Below, one piece after another: positions 34,461-44,850 of a stretch of DNA of 64,000 nt. The notes beneath the pieces are model-generated. The model saw only the letters and a list, made by a program, of their open reading frames with translations, searched no databases and was not told where the DNA came from. The first letter of the stretch is position 1. Every line of letters starts with the position of its first letter. This stretch comes from Incurvaria masculella (lineage: Eukaryota; Arthropoda; Insecta; Lepidoptera; Incurvariidae): the NCBI GenBank assembly GCA_946894095.1, contig OX335655.1, forward strand, positions 10,292,001 through 10,356,000, written 5' to 3'. Made by a program: the position numbers and the translations under genes.

Positions 34461-35124
34461 GCCACACATGAGCTTTGCTCTTCGCTCAATAAAAAATAAT
34501 AATTGATTTACAAGCTACATTTATTAATCATGAAAATATCATGTTGTTATGTTTGTTTCAGTCGTATATTCAATGGCTAATATTAATAGTTCCGTCTGAT
34601 AACGATAGTACGCGGCCAAGTATAGTTGTTGATATCATGTATCGCTCGGACAAACTTGCCAGCGTGATTTATTACCCATATAGACTGTGACAGATACAAG
34701 ATGTGTCGCTGAAATATTCACTGAAATATGGAGGAAAGGTACCTATTTTTCCGGTAAACACTAACAGAATTCCATGACGTGTGTCCTAGATTTGCATTGG
34801 CTCGTGGAGATAGAAGTTTGTAATACTGGTACTGGCCGCCTGTAAAGAAATAGAATAATAAGTTCTCTGGAAATTCACTTTTATATTGGAATTGTTAGGA
34901 GTTTTTTCGGCATATGCTCTGGCGTCACCCGTCCGTACATTTACTGATCTGATGATAGTTTTCTCTGTTGCCAAAATTTACTGTTGCCTAATAGAAAAAC
35001 CTAGTTTCGAATGTTGCAATCATTTACCTAGACCAAAAATCGATTAAGTATGTTACTCGAGCATACATTGTTACGATAAGATTGAGTAAAAACTCCTTAT
35101 TTACGTATTTTATAAAATATTAAG
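34461..35124. other. Unassigned AT-rich DNA
   Basis: Nothing recognised. Confidence 0.4.
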
Positions 35125-35220
35125 CTGTACGCCGTGTTTTCCATCCAGTTCAGTGTAGCCGTCGTATCATAACGGTGTTGAGTGGTAATATCCATCCTTG
35201 TCAGGTTGCATAAAAAATCC
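35125..35220 (+). repeat. SINE tail fragment
   Basis: GTGTTTTCCATCCAGTTCAG, TGTAGCCGTC and GGTAATATCCATCCTTGTCAG match the shared SINE body and tail with an internal deletion. Confidence 0.65.
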
Positions 35221-35499
35221 AAAGATCTCGTGCCATTTAGGACCTTTGTGTTCATTTAAAATTAATTATAAACAAGAAATTAATTTTAAAATATTTATAT
35301 ATTTTAAATGGTACATTCATTTGTTTGTAAGTAAAACACATAAATAGTAAAAGTGAAAAATGTATTCATCACACATTATACACTCGCGACACCAGGAAGA
35401 TTTCACACTCTCAGCGAAAATGGGGGTCATACTGAAGCGGTCGAAAAAACATTTTCAACATTAAAATAAATAATTCAGCAAACCACCGCATAAACCATC

Positions 35500-35660
35500 A
35501 ACAAACTAATGTATATTGAAATGGTCGTAAATGGGGTATTTCCCACAAATTAAGCCCTGGGGTCCTTTAAAAGTAATATAAAGAATCACTTGGCCAGCAG
35601 GCATTGCATAGTTTTTTTATGACCATGAGAAAGTTAGAAACCTCATCGCGGATGTGTTGC
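35500..35660 (+). pseudogene. C-terminal tail of a jockey-like LINE reverse transcriptase
   Basis: The plus strand reads GVFPTN, then, after a stop, SFKSNIKNHLASRHC. It parallels the 38006-38420 fragment (EVFPPKYNLRSFK, then VKKHLVGR). This WN-x-LP...VFP...FK...V-x-K-HL ending is typical of lepidopteran jockey-like polyproteins. Stops are present and no catalytic region is attached. Confidence 0.55.
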
Positions 35661-36304
35661 ACCTTTTAGGTGAGGTACAGTCGTATTCCTTACACCCCAC
35701 CTAAGAAAATACCATAGCATGGGCTTAAAATCTGAATAAAAAGATCCTTGCACGTATGTATTTTTTCATCGTTCTTCGATGACAGTATTGAAAATATTAT
35801 GACATCATTTCAAATGTTCTATGCTATTACGTAGTATTGAAGAATAAAAACACGTTTCAAAAGGTGTTAAATTTGTAAAAGCTTTTAGCAACATAAAGAA
35901 TTGAGTAATAATATCACGATCGGAGAGGAGGGCGGCTCGCCAGGGCGGCGCCCGCCCTGCGGTTTGGGCGGGCCGGAGCGGCGATGACCTTTTTCAGAAA
36001 ACCGAGCAAAATAACATTCGAGATGTTCGTAAGTCTAGCACGCGCAGATCGCCAGCAGGTACTGCTCTCAAGGCCGATTATTTATTTAAAACTTAGGAAA
36101 AACATGTACACGACATAGTATAACCGCGCTTCATACAATAATACATTTCTGCCTGCTTGCATTGAAGCTGTGAATTAAATATGGATGAAATGAACGCTCA
36201 AATTTGTTTTAATGAAATCTTTGTAGCTATTGAGTGTGATTAATACAATTGCAAAGTAGTCAATGAAAACGCGTGCTTGATTCGTACAGCTTGGAAAATA
36301 TAAA
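35661..36304. other. Unassigned DNA with a GC-rich block at 35930-36060
   Basis: The block contains GGCGGCGCCCGCC and is unique in this window. It is possibly host non-coding DNA. No gene is seen. Confidence 0.35.
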
Positions 36305-36360
36305 AACCGCTGAGGTTCTTGGCTCCGCTCGGGTCAATTTCATTTTAGACATTCATCCCG
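36305..36360 (-). mobile_element. Decayed Helitron-like 3' end, minus strand
   Basis: The minus strand reads GACCCGAGCGGAGCCAAGAACCTCAGCGGT, in pieces resembling the hairpin-plus-end of the Helitron-like family. The terminal CTAG is not preserved. Confidence 0.4.
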
Positions 36361-36394
36361 AACTGGATGAAACTGGATTAAAGTCTAGAAAACT

Positions 36395-36480
36395 ATTAGA
36401 CTACGAGGTCGCGACAAAAATGGTAACGATAACGTAAATGGCTGAAACTGGGTTCGCAGTAATGTAACTTAGATAAAGCA
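36395..36480 (+). repeat. Dispersed repeat X, copy 1
   Basis: GAGGTCGCGACAAAAATGG and TAACGATAACGTAAATGGC, then TGAAACTGGGTTC. It is almost identical over about 60 bp to the reverse complement of 50400-50465, and diverged from 42872-42930. Confidence 0.7.
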
Positions 36481-37495
36481 CCTGAAAAAGTAGTTATCGT
36501 TAAAAATAATTATAAGGTAAAAGTAGGATCAGGAGAACAAGCAACGAGATACTCCTTTCAAAATGAAATATGAAATTTGCTCCATGCTGGATTTCTAAAC
36601 GATTAACAGGTTTCTTTCACTATTACTACTTACATACTATACTATTACTATTTCAGTCAGGCAGCTTTGCTAAATGCATCTAAGTACCTTCAACTGTGTT
36701 TAAGAGATGATAATGAATCATCGTTAAAATGATCTGATCCTTAGAAGTTAAGTGGGGGATATTATCAACGTTACCCCCTATTTGCCTAATCGTTTCTGTA
36801 AACCTACGTCTCCAGTGGAAGAGACGTTTGAATTATAAATCGAGCTCTTATAAAACAAATAACTCTACAATTAGAATAGTTATTTGTTAAACTGAATGTG
36901 CACATTTCATTTTAGCTGACCTTGCAGTTCAATTTTTTTAGTGTATAATAATGTAAAACAAACTGTAAGAAAAGGTAAGAAACAAATAAGAAAGAAAGTA
37001 TGTTGCTACGGTCTTTTAAGATTCTCTGAATATTGCATGTATGCTAGTTTTGCTTGAAACTGATATAATGCTGAACTTCGTTGCTCTGGCCAGCTCGAAA
37101 CACTCCGAGCCGTGCCGGGCAAACCCTTTTAGGCGATAATAATTAGATTGTGTTGTCAAACTGGCAACGGCGAGAGTGGTCGATAGGAATATTCCAAATG
37201 CTTTTACAGCCCAGCTAGTTAGAGTGACCACACGATAAATATATGTTGGTGCTCTCAAATGGAGTCCGTTCATTTCACGAATAAATCACTCGCAAAAGTA
37301 TCCTGGAAATAGAACTCATGCGTAATTACTTAATATATGTGTGCTAAATTGGCGCTGAAAACGTGAGGTCCAACTAAGCAGGCAAATAATTTCCATTCAT
37401 TTTGGAAAAATGGTTTCCAACTCGAACACGTTAATAATACGAGTAACACCAAACTTGCAATTACAGAAATATTTCACATCCGTTAACCAACATAC
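36481..37495. other. Unassigned AT-rich DNA
   Basis: No gene is recognised. The 85-codon minus ORF at 37016-37273 has no domain. Confidence 0.4.
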
Positions 37496-37740
37496 CTATT
37501 CCTGGAATTCCGTAATCAGTTATGAGGAATCCTGAGATTAGAAACCGATTTATCTTGTAATAGGCTGTAAGTTTCAATAAATAAATAAATAAAATAAAAA
37601 AAATAGCGGTTTTCAAAGCGATTTTTTCGACGGAAATTCTTGATTAAATTCCTATGCCCCGGAATCTTTTCGCCAAGAAGTTCGCTTTGACACCCGCAAT
37701 AAAACCTGTTTTCTGGACTCGGGAATCCTAGGAACGAGTC
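37496..37740. repeat. Foldback element, family F
   Basis: Left end CCTATTCCTGGAATTCCG (37496-37513) with GAGGAATCCTGAGATTAGAAA. The right end is inverted: TTTCTGGACTCGGGAATCC. An AATA microsatellite (37577-37600) has expanded in the left arm. Confidence 0.6.
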
Positions 37741-38005
37741 TAGGTCGAGTAGATTGACCAACGAAGTAGCTTTTTTTTAAATGCAGCTTGAGGCCAAAGA
37801 ATTTGACAGTGGCCTTACTTACTTTGTCTTTTATCCCATTTTCTAAGAAACTTGAAAACATGGTTATCATAGGTCTCATGAGAATGTTTTGACAGTTACC
37901 TCTTAAACCGATCACAAGTGACGTGAGGTTTCCCACACAATAAATTTATTTTATTGTATTTGTATATGTATTCTAAAGTAGAATCTAATCGTAATTGCCT
38001 CCTAT

Positions 38006-38420
38006 ATGTCCAACGTGGCCGTGCGTCTCGTCGACGATCCCGAAGTGTCTCTGAATTTAGAGACCCTCCAACTCCGAAGGGATATAGGGTCTCTTTCCGT
38101 ATACTATCGTCTTTACCATGGAGAGCTCGTCGGAGCTGCTTAACACTTTACCTCCGTCCCCTTTCTACCTTCGTTCAACGCGGAACAGGGAGAAAATGCT
38201 CATATTAACAGTCGACATTCCAAAAATAAGAACCTACCGATCTTCTAGATACTTCATCTATAGGGTCGGAAAACTATGTAATTAACTCCTTTCCGAGGTA
38301 TTTCCCCCAAAGTACAACCTGCGGTCCTTTAAACATGGTGTGAAGAAGCACCTGGTCGGCCGGCATGGTTTTTGCAGCCCCCTTGAAAGTTCGAAATCCC
38401 ATGGGCGTCGTCGGGCACCT
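38006..38420 (+). pseudogene. C-terminal tail of a jockey-like LINE reverse transcriptase
   Basis: From 38006 the frame reads through AVRLVDDPEVSLNLETLQLR and RDIGSLSVYYRLYHGELV to a TAA at 38141-38143. After that stop, other frames continue with KNKNLPIF, GKL, EVFPPKYNLRSFKHGVKKHL. This order (RLVDDP, the LxxRRDxGSLxVxYRLYHGE block, VFP, FK) is the standard C-terminus of lepidopteran jockey-like LINEs. At least one stop and frame changes make it dead. Confidence 0.75.
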
Positions 38421-39024
38421 CAAGATGTCCTTGCATACGTGTACCTGCTTATCATTAGAAAAATGTCCATGAACTCGTATTTCATTATAATTATCTATCA
38501 TTTTTTTAAACCTGTAATGGTATAGTATTTCCTATCTCCACAAACTTAAAATAAAATTATTCCAGCCGTAGAACTCTTAGCGAAACTTTCGTAGCATAAT
38601 TATATTATTGGAGTAAACTCTGTCCGTTTATTGAAAAGACGCCTTCTTGTTTGCCTTCCTGAAAATCACAGCTTTCGCGCTTCACTTCTTGGCATCAGTG
38701 GGGCCGAGGCACGGGAGGGGGGAGGGGGGGGGAAGGAGGCGGCAGAGGCTTCAGGCGAGGCACTCGTTATAAAAGTCAATGTTTATTTGCTTTACACGCC
38801 TTTGCAGGGTATGAACAGTGAACGATGTCCTTTTTTGGAAATGTAATTATGAAGAAAGTTAAATTTTATTAATCGATCTTTAAAATTTATTAATTAAAAA
38901 GTAGTATCAGAGAAACAAAAATATGTATTAATTTTTAACTTTAAAGAATAATGAGTTCTATACAATGGTTCGTGCCTGTTTCCTCAGTCCAACTAAGAAA
39001 TAATTTACAAAAAAAAATCACATT
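38421..39024. other. Unassigned DNA with a short G-rich run
   Basis: The plus-strand G-run at 38712-38745 (GGGAGGGGGGAGGGGGGGG) has quadruplex-forming potential. It lies in a 71-codon ORF without a domain. Confidence 0.4.
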
Positions 39025-39220
39025 ATATAAAGTAACTGACAGCTAATTCTGTAGTTTTTCAAGATATCGAGATATTCAAAATGCACAGACCTAGCTCTCA
39101 ACAGGTTTATATGATCTGCAAAATTTCAGAAAAATATTTCTTAATTTGCCCGAGGAAATACGCGCGAGTCATTGTATGGACCTCGATCACCTCATTATTC
39201 TCTTAATTCGATGTTCGGAA
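39025..39220. repeat. Dispersed repeat C, copy 2
   Basis: CACAGACCTAGCTCTCAACAG, AAATTTCAGAAAAATATTTC and CTCGATCACCTCATTATTC match the copies at 24690 and 51655. Confidence 0.55.
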
Positions 39221-41339
39221 TTTACAATTATGCTTTCAAACTGTACTTTTTATTCATACGAATTAAAATGTTATCGTTAGTATAATAAGCTATATAAGTT
39301 TAATCAAAGAAACTTAAACAACACGCCGCAAGAAGCGAAAAGGCACGAACTTTCGAGTTATTTATCGGCCTTTAAATATTCGATAGAACGAAATTTTTAT
39401 AAACGTTCGCCCCTGTGCCACATGGTTTGCGATGACAGTACTCCTGGAATGGGTTGCGTCAGAGCCCTCTGTTATCTCAACCCATGAAACAGGTTGAAAT
39501 AATGAACAGGTAAAATAACAGAGAGCGCTGTTTGTTTCCTCCGATATCTTTTGCCCTCTGTCTATTTAACTCGTGTGGAGTGTTTATAAAGGTAAGTACT
39601 TTTATTGCAAAAAAACCTATTTTTAAATAGATTACTGAAATATACTCAAAAGTCATTTTGTAAATATGAACGAAAGATGGTAAGTAGTTATCTAATACAT
39701 ACACAAGACAAACTCGAGGCCTATTTATAAGTTGCGGGTAATGTTTGAATAATAGTTTTAATATTTATTTAGTTTTCCCGCTAAAAGTTACACCAAATCA
39801 TTAAAAGTTTGCCTGCATCCAGTATCGATAATTCATTTTCTTGAACAAATAACATGAAGGAGCACCTGCTGTGTTTAAAATTACGCCCATTTCAAGAATA
39901 TTTGCAGTTTGAAAACAATTAAGCTCAAATCGCGACACGATTGTAGCCATCATGTTTTAATGAAAACTGAGTTATTAAAAATTCAAATTTGATCCGTAAC
40001 AATAATGGATTGCTCAAAATCTCCAATTCAAATAAAGTTGCCGCCATAGTAAACGCGCAACGCGCCGCCTCCGCGTACCGCCGCGTTTGTGGCGCCATTT
40101 GTGGTCTCTCTCCCGCTGCCGTTGAGGCAGATTTTGTCTGTATTTACTGAGTGAAACGAAGAAAAATCTGCCCCCAAAGAAATAAAAGACGTCTGCTTCC
40201 AGTAAGCTTGCGGAACCTTTTGATTTGATTGGATTTATAAAAGTAACCGGACATGGAAGTCGAAGGATTAATGTCACTCACATTGATAAGTACGATTTGA
40301 TAGTATTTACGCACAGAGCGTATCACCCTCGGCACCACAGTAGCCATTGGCATTTGCATGGAAAACGTATGTGGGTCAAAGTCCAATGTGTGGTCCAAGG
40401 ATGATGCCATTTGTCATGCGAGACTTCACTGCATTAAATTAAAGAAATATCTAGAAAATAAGTTGCACCGTTCAACTGATACTCGGTATGCCATATTATG
40501 ATTTTGAATATTTAATTACGAATATTCAAATATTTATTGTTATTTTGATTCATTCGCCAGTAACCAGGATAATTAAAAAAGACATAGAAAAATATTGATA
40601 TTTAAACAACAAATAATATGCAATCACTAAGGTAGATACTAAAATATAAACTAATAAGGGATTGAACCAACATTTTTGCGTCTACATCTAGAACTTATAA
40701 CCTTAGAACCTTACCCCGCCCAGAGGTGCTTAAGGTCTATTAACAATCAATTTGAGATACTGATTCCACCCGCTTTGCTATGGATTCAGATTCATATATT
40801 TTGTAGTCGTATTCACCTAAAGATTGTGTTTTTAATCGAACTTCTATACCTCCTTATGTCATATATGACAGCCATTACAAATTCAAATACGTTATATGAC
40901 ATATTCACCCGAAAATATGACCTCCATAATCTCTGTATGTGCGCATGTAATTATAAAGGTGTTTTTCGTTTAATCCCAGACGGTTCGCCGCTCACTACCC
41001 CTCCCTACCACCACCATACCCCTTCCACCCAGCGCCCGCATCCATCAAGCTAATCTCTCTCAGTAAAATATGTTTCAGTCTTTGTGAAAGGCGAAATGCT
41101 TGACACGGGTTACCAACTTTGTGTCATCTTCTCGAAAAGTACCCATAGTCTACATCGACTTTTCATTCCATACTTCCTCCATTTCCTCAAAACTGAAGTT
41201 TCGGGCCTATTCATTTGACACTTCGAGGCAAACTTTAAGTCTATTGTTCGTTGACATTAAAGACGCCGTACCTAAGTATTATTTACGTATGTACAAAGTA
41301 CATTATACGAACACGAAATTATTAGATGCTCCTAAAGGA
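39221..41339. other. Unassigned DNA
   Basis: No gene is recognised. Two long ORFs without domains (40676-41053 plus and 40144-40410 minus) and a small GC-rich patch at 40055-40100 are the only features seen. Confidence 0.4.
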
Positions 41340-42055
41340 CATTGCCCATTCTTGTATGGGCGTAAAAATTGTGTCAACTTGAATGTTCCTTTATCAAACG
41401 TAGTTCGTTTGTATATATTTAATCATATTTTAATTGATGTACACTTTTCCTGAAGACGGTAAACTATAGTTCGAAACTAAAGTACACTTTTTTTTACTTT
41501 ACCATGCTTTACTAAGAAAAAAATAATTATGTAAATATTGTTCAAGTAATTTAAATACAGCAATAGGTTTCTTGTCATCAAAACAAATTGAAACAGCTTG
41601 ATGCGAGCGACATCTGTTAGAGACTTGCGTAATCGCGGTACTTTTGGCGCAATTGGAAGTCAAAACACAATTTAATAATAATAAGCAAACCTTTTTATGT
41701 AGTCTGCAATGAAACAGTCACTTCATAAATCTCCATATTAATTTGAAATTTCTACAATTTAGGATTTGGCAGGTTCGGGAGCAGTTCACTACATCTTCAG
41801 CTCCGCTTTTAAAAAAAAATTACAGAAATTTTTCATTTGTCACCCATACGGAACAGGCAAAATAAATTAGACCAGATGTGGTTTTCAAAAAATATTTTTA
41901 ATTACTAAATATCTATAGTTTAACGTCTGCAGGAAACTAAAATATAAAAATTATGATATGTTTAAATATAAAAATATATAACTACGCTTGTTTCACAAAG
42001 GAAATTAATTTAATTGACACTGCTTTTTTCGCCCATACAAGAATGGCTTGGCGCA
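41340..42055. repeat. Inverted repeat pair enclosing about 0.7 kb
   Basis: CCCATTCTTGTATGGGCG (41345-41362) and its inverse (42030-42046) extend into about 50 bp of similar flanks in opposite orientation. These could be the ends of one foldback element or two copies of a repeat. Confidence 0.45.
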
Positions 42056-42329
42056 GCACTAGCTAGCATTGGGAACTAGCACTAACAATTATGTAACCTT
42101 GTTACAGCTTCGTGTATAGGAGTAGACCTTCGTCTGAACCACTGCTAGGCAGCTCTACGGCTCCCAGTGGAATACCGAGGCATATTTGTCTGCCGATTCT
42201 AGACGCTCTAGACCAGCCCGGCTGCGAAGCATCCTCGGACGACCTCGCTCCATACTCGGGAAGCCCGTTCCAGAGTCTTTCAGAGTTCTTTTTCTACAGT
42301 CGTTGGCCAGCTAGGCTGTTAGTTGGGTT

Positions 42330-42400
42330 GCCCCCTAAAAGGTGGAAGGTCAAATCCGCCAGGATTGGTAACATCGCATTGAGTTAAAATATGGTCGAAG
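42330..42400 (+). repeat. Decayed SINE body fragment
   Basis: AGGTGGAAGGTCAAATCCGCCAGGATTGG (pieces), then CATCGCATTGAGTTAAAATATGGTCGAAG, corresponds to the SINE body. It is diverged and short. Confidence 0.5.
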
Positions 42401-42519
42401 ATTAAGTGAAAATTCATCTTCTTCATTCGAGTGATAAATCAGCAGTTTTATTACCAAGCGACCCCTGGTAATTGGACTGTTCGTCAAAATGTAGTTCCCG
42501 GGCTGCACGACAGGTTGAT

Positions 42520-42740
42520 GACCTATCATGGGCGAGCGCCGAGGCCTGGCCACCTCCGCCGCCGTGTGTGACGGCTCACAGTCTGAGTTAATCGCGTTGT
42601 GTCTCAGCTCCACCCTCGTCACGACGCTGCCGGCGTCACGGCCCACGCACCTGCGTCGCTTGCCGCCGCTCGCCGCAACGACGCCGCCCAGATGAGCAGA
42701 TAACCTCGCCTTCACGTTACAACACGACCCAGTGCAATGG
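42520..42740. promoter_or_regulatory. CpG-rich block of unknown function
   Basis: A GC-rich island with many CpG and CGCC motifs. The 121-codon minus ORF 42350-42715 reads through it but begins in SINE sequence and has no domain, so I do not call a gene. Composition alone supports a possible regulatory role. Confidence 0.25.
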
Positions 42741-42869
42741 CCGGGACGCTGCCTTTATTCGTGCCCTGCTGTTTATTACCGATACAGGTAGAGTATAGGC
42801 CTACGAGCCCAGATCACAGTGACAAGATTCCTGATAACAAGAGGATTAGCTCGGCAGTACCTACTATTC

Positions 42870-42995
42870 CGGGAGGTCACGAAATTTTTGGTCACGATAA
42901 GGTAAAGGCTGAATCTGGGTTCACGTGTTAGAGACCAACCCTCTAAAGCTTAATATATCGGTCTGGCTGCCCCAAGTGGTTACGTTAGCTAGATT
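42870..42995 (+). repeat. Dispersed repeat X, copy 2
   Basis: AAGGCTGAATCTGGGTTCACG, TAGAGACCAACCCTCTAAAGC and CCCAAGTGGTTACGTTAGC are matched in reverse at 50326-50440. Confidence 0.65.
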
Positions 42996-43147
42996 GGCTA
43001 TATGAAATAGATGTTGGTATCTACCTGCTAATGAATATACTGATTGTCTAGAAATGTTAATACCTATTAATTATACTACAATAACCAGTCGTTTTTTAAT
43101 TAAATGCTTAAATATACCTAAATTTATATCTGTAACCTAAATCTAAT

Positions 43148-44284
43148 TAAATATTATAAAGGAGAAAGTTTGTAATAATGGATGGATGGATGGATGGATG
43201 GATGGATGGATGGATGGATGTTTGTTACTCTTTCACGTAAAAACTACTGAATGGATTCTAATGAAACTTTACAATAATATAGCTTATACATCAGAATAAC
43301 ACATAGGCTACAATTTATGTGCCCATGGGCTTTAGAACTTTCACGGGGCTGCGAAAACGATGCCGGTAGCGATACTTCACACTAGGGGGAGAGGAGCCGG
43401 GGGCGGTGGCGGGGAGCGGCGGCGGGGGGAGGGCAGACGTCGTGACTGTTTGGTGTCCGTTTGGCGAATTTTCAAGGCACTAGCGATTTGTAAAACTTAG
43501 TACATGTACATTTAACTACCCGGGAATTAGGATTGGCTAAATAGAATTCAGTTCCGCTTACACTAAGATGGGGCTGTCATACAAACTGTAATGCTATGCA
43601 CGGTTCGGCTTTGCGGCGGTAGCGCTTACTTTTACTGAAGTACGGCTTGGTATTTTCTGCAACTTTAGGACTACTTGGCATCACGCTAAATCGCCGGAGG
43701 AGCGACCAACAGAATAAAATCCTTGAGAACCAATTACTCGATTTAGATGTGCATTGTATCTACGTCTAGCCTGATTCTACTAAAAACTTACAGATTACAT
43801 AATATAACGCTTCATTACCAGAAGGGTAAGTAGTGAGTCTTAAAGTCTTATAACATGCGAACCACTTACCTGATTTATATGCGTATTTTATCAATGTATA
43901 GCATCTCTGGGAGCAGTCAGGTTCGAGATGGGTTACTGTTTTCGATGTTGAGGCTGGCTGTGGGTTGGAGTCCACGCAAAACTTACCTACGTTACACGTT
44001 ACTTACTAGGTAAGCAATGTAGCAGTGAAAGTGCAGAAAGGTTCTCGCGGAAAATGTTTTTTTTAAATAGCCACCAAACGTCAACGAAGCTCTAAATGGG
44101 AATTATTGGATGTTTCTCATTAAATCATGCTATTTCGGCTCGAACGATCTTGATTAAATTTGGTACATGGATACATTGTCCTGGACCAGTTTGACCCTAT
44201 TTTGGACCAGTCATGTGGGCTACTTTTTATCCATGAGATAATTTAGCCGACACTAACCCGAGCGGAGCCGGGTACCGCAGCTAG
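43148..44284 (+). mobile_element. Helitron-like non-autonomous element, copy 2
   Basis: It is almost identical to 3531-4661 and in the same orientation. It has an ATGG microsatellite of about 10.75 units (43178-43220), the same G-rich block, the same captured SINE head (43890-44012), the terminal CCCG...CGGG hairpin and final CTAG (44281-44284) before host T. I counted about ten base differences plus short length changes over about 1.13 kb, implying recent copying. It has no ORF of its own. Confidence 0.85.
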
Positions 44285-44408
44285 TCGCCTATAATTACGA
44301 AATGCAACCAAAGATTTGTACAGTTTTGGTATTGCTCAACAAGTATGAACTGATACGTTCATGCTTCGTTATTTGCAGCCTTTTAGCTTATCATATATAT
44401 TCTTTGTC
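44285..44408. other. Spacer between the Helitron-like element and the LINE
   Basis: 124 bp of AT-rich host or repeat X sequence. Confidence 0.6.
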
Positions 44409-44448
44409 AACACAACCACTTTTTTAGGGTATAAGGGGTGGGTAGGCT

Positions 44449-44475
44449 CGGTACACCGGGTGTGATGGTGTACCG
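44449..44475 (+). other. 5' UTR stem-loop of the LINE
   Basis: CGGTACACC (44449-44457) pairs perfectly with GGTGTACCG (44467-44475) around a loop of nine bases. It lies about 20 bp inside the element's 5' end. Confidence 0.7.
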
Positions 44476-44850
44476 CAAGCATACTTGGCCAAGTCCTATT
44501 TGCGAACGTCCACGCCGTGGCAGGTCCGCGTCACGGATCCAAAACGGGCTCACACAAAGAGTGTGAGTCGTGTACCCTGGGCAATGTTGCGCTACGAACA
44601 AGCATCACACAAGCCATCTCCCTTGGTAGCGCAATAGCAAATCGTAAAGGGCGGAACGGTCTGCGTGCAATCCCACACGCAGCTCGTAACCCTCCCCCCC
44701 TCACTTCCCCCTTCCTTCCAAAAACCCTGTCCGCCCGCAGATTGGTATGTACGCAGCGATCTGTGGGAACCAACACCCGAGCTGCTTCGCTTAGCCTCGG
44801 GGCTGGGCGAGGCAGCTGGGGTGTACTGCAAACACCCCCCCCCCCCCAAA

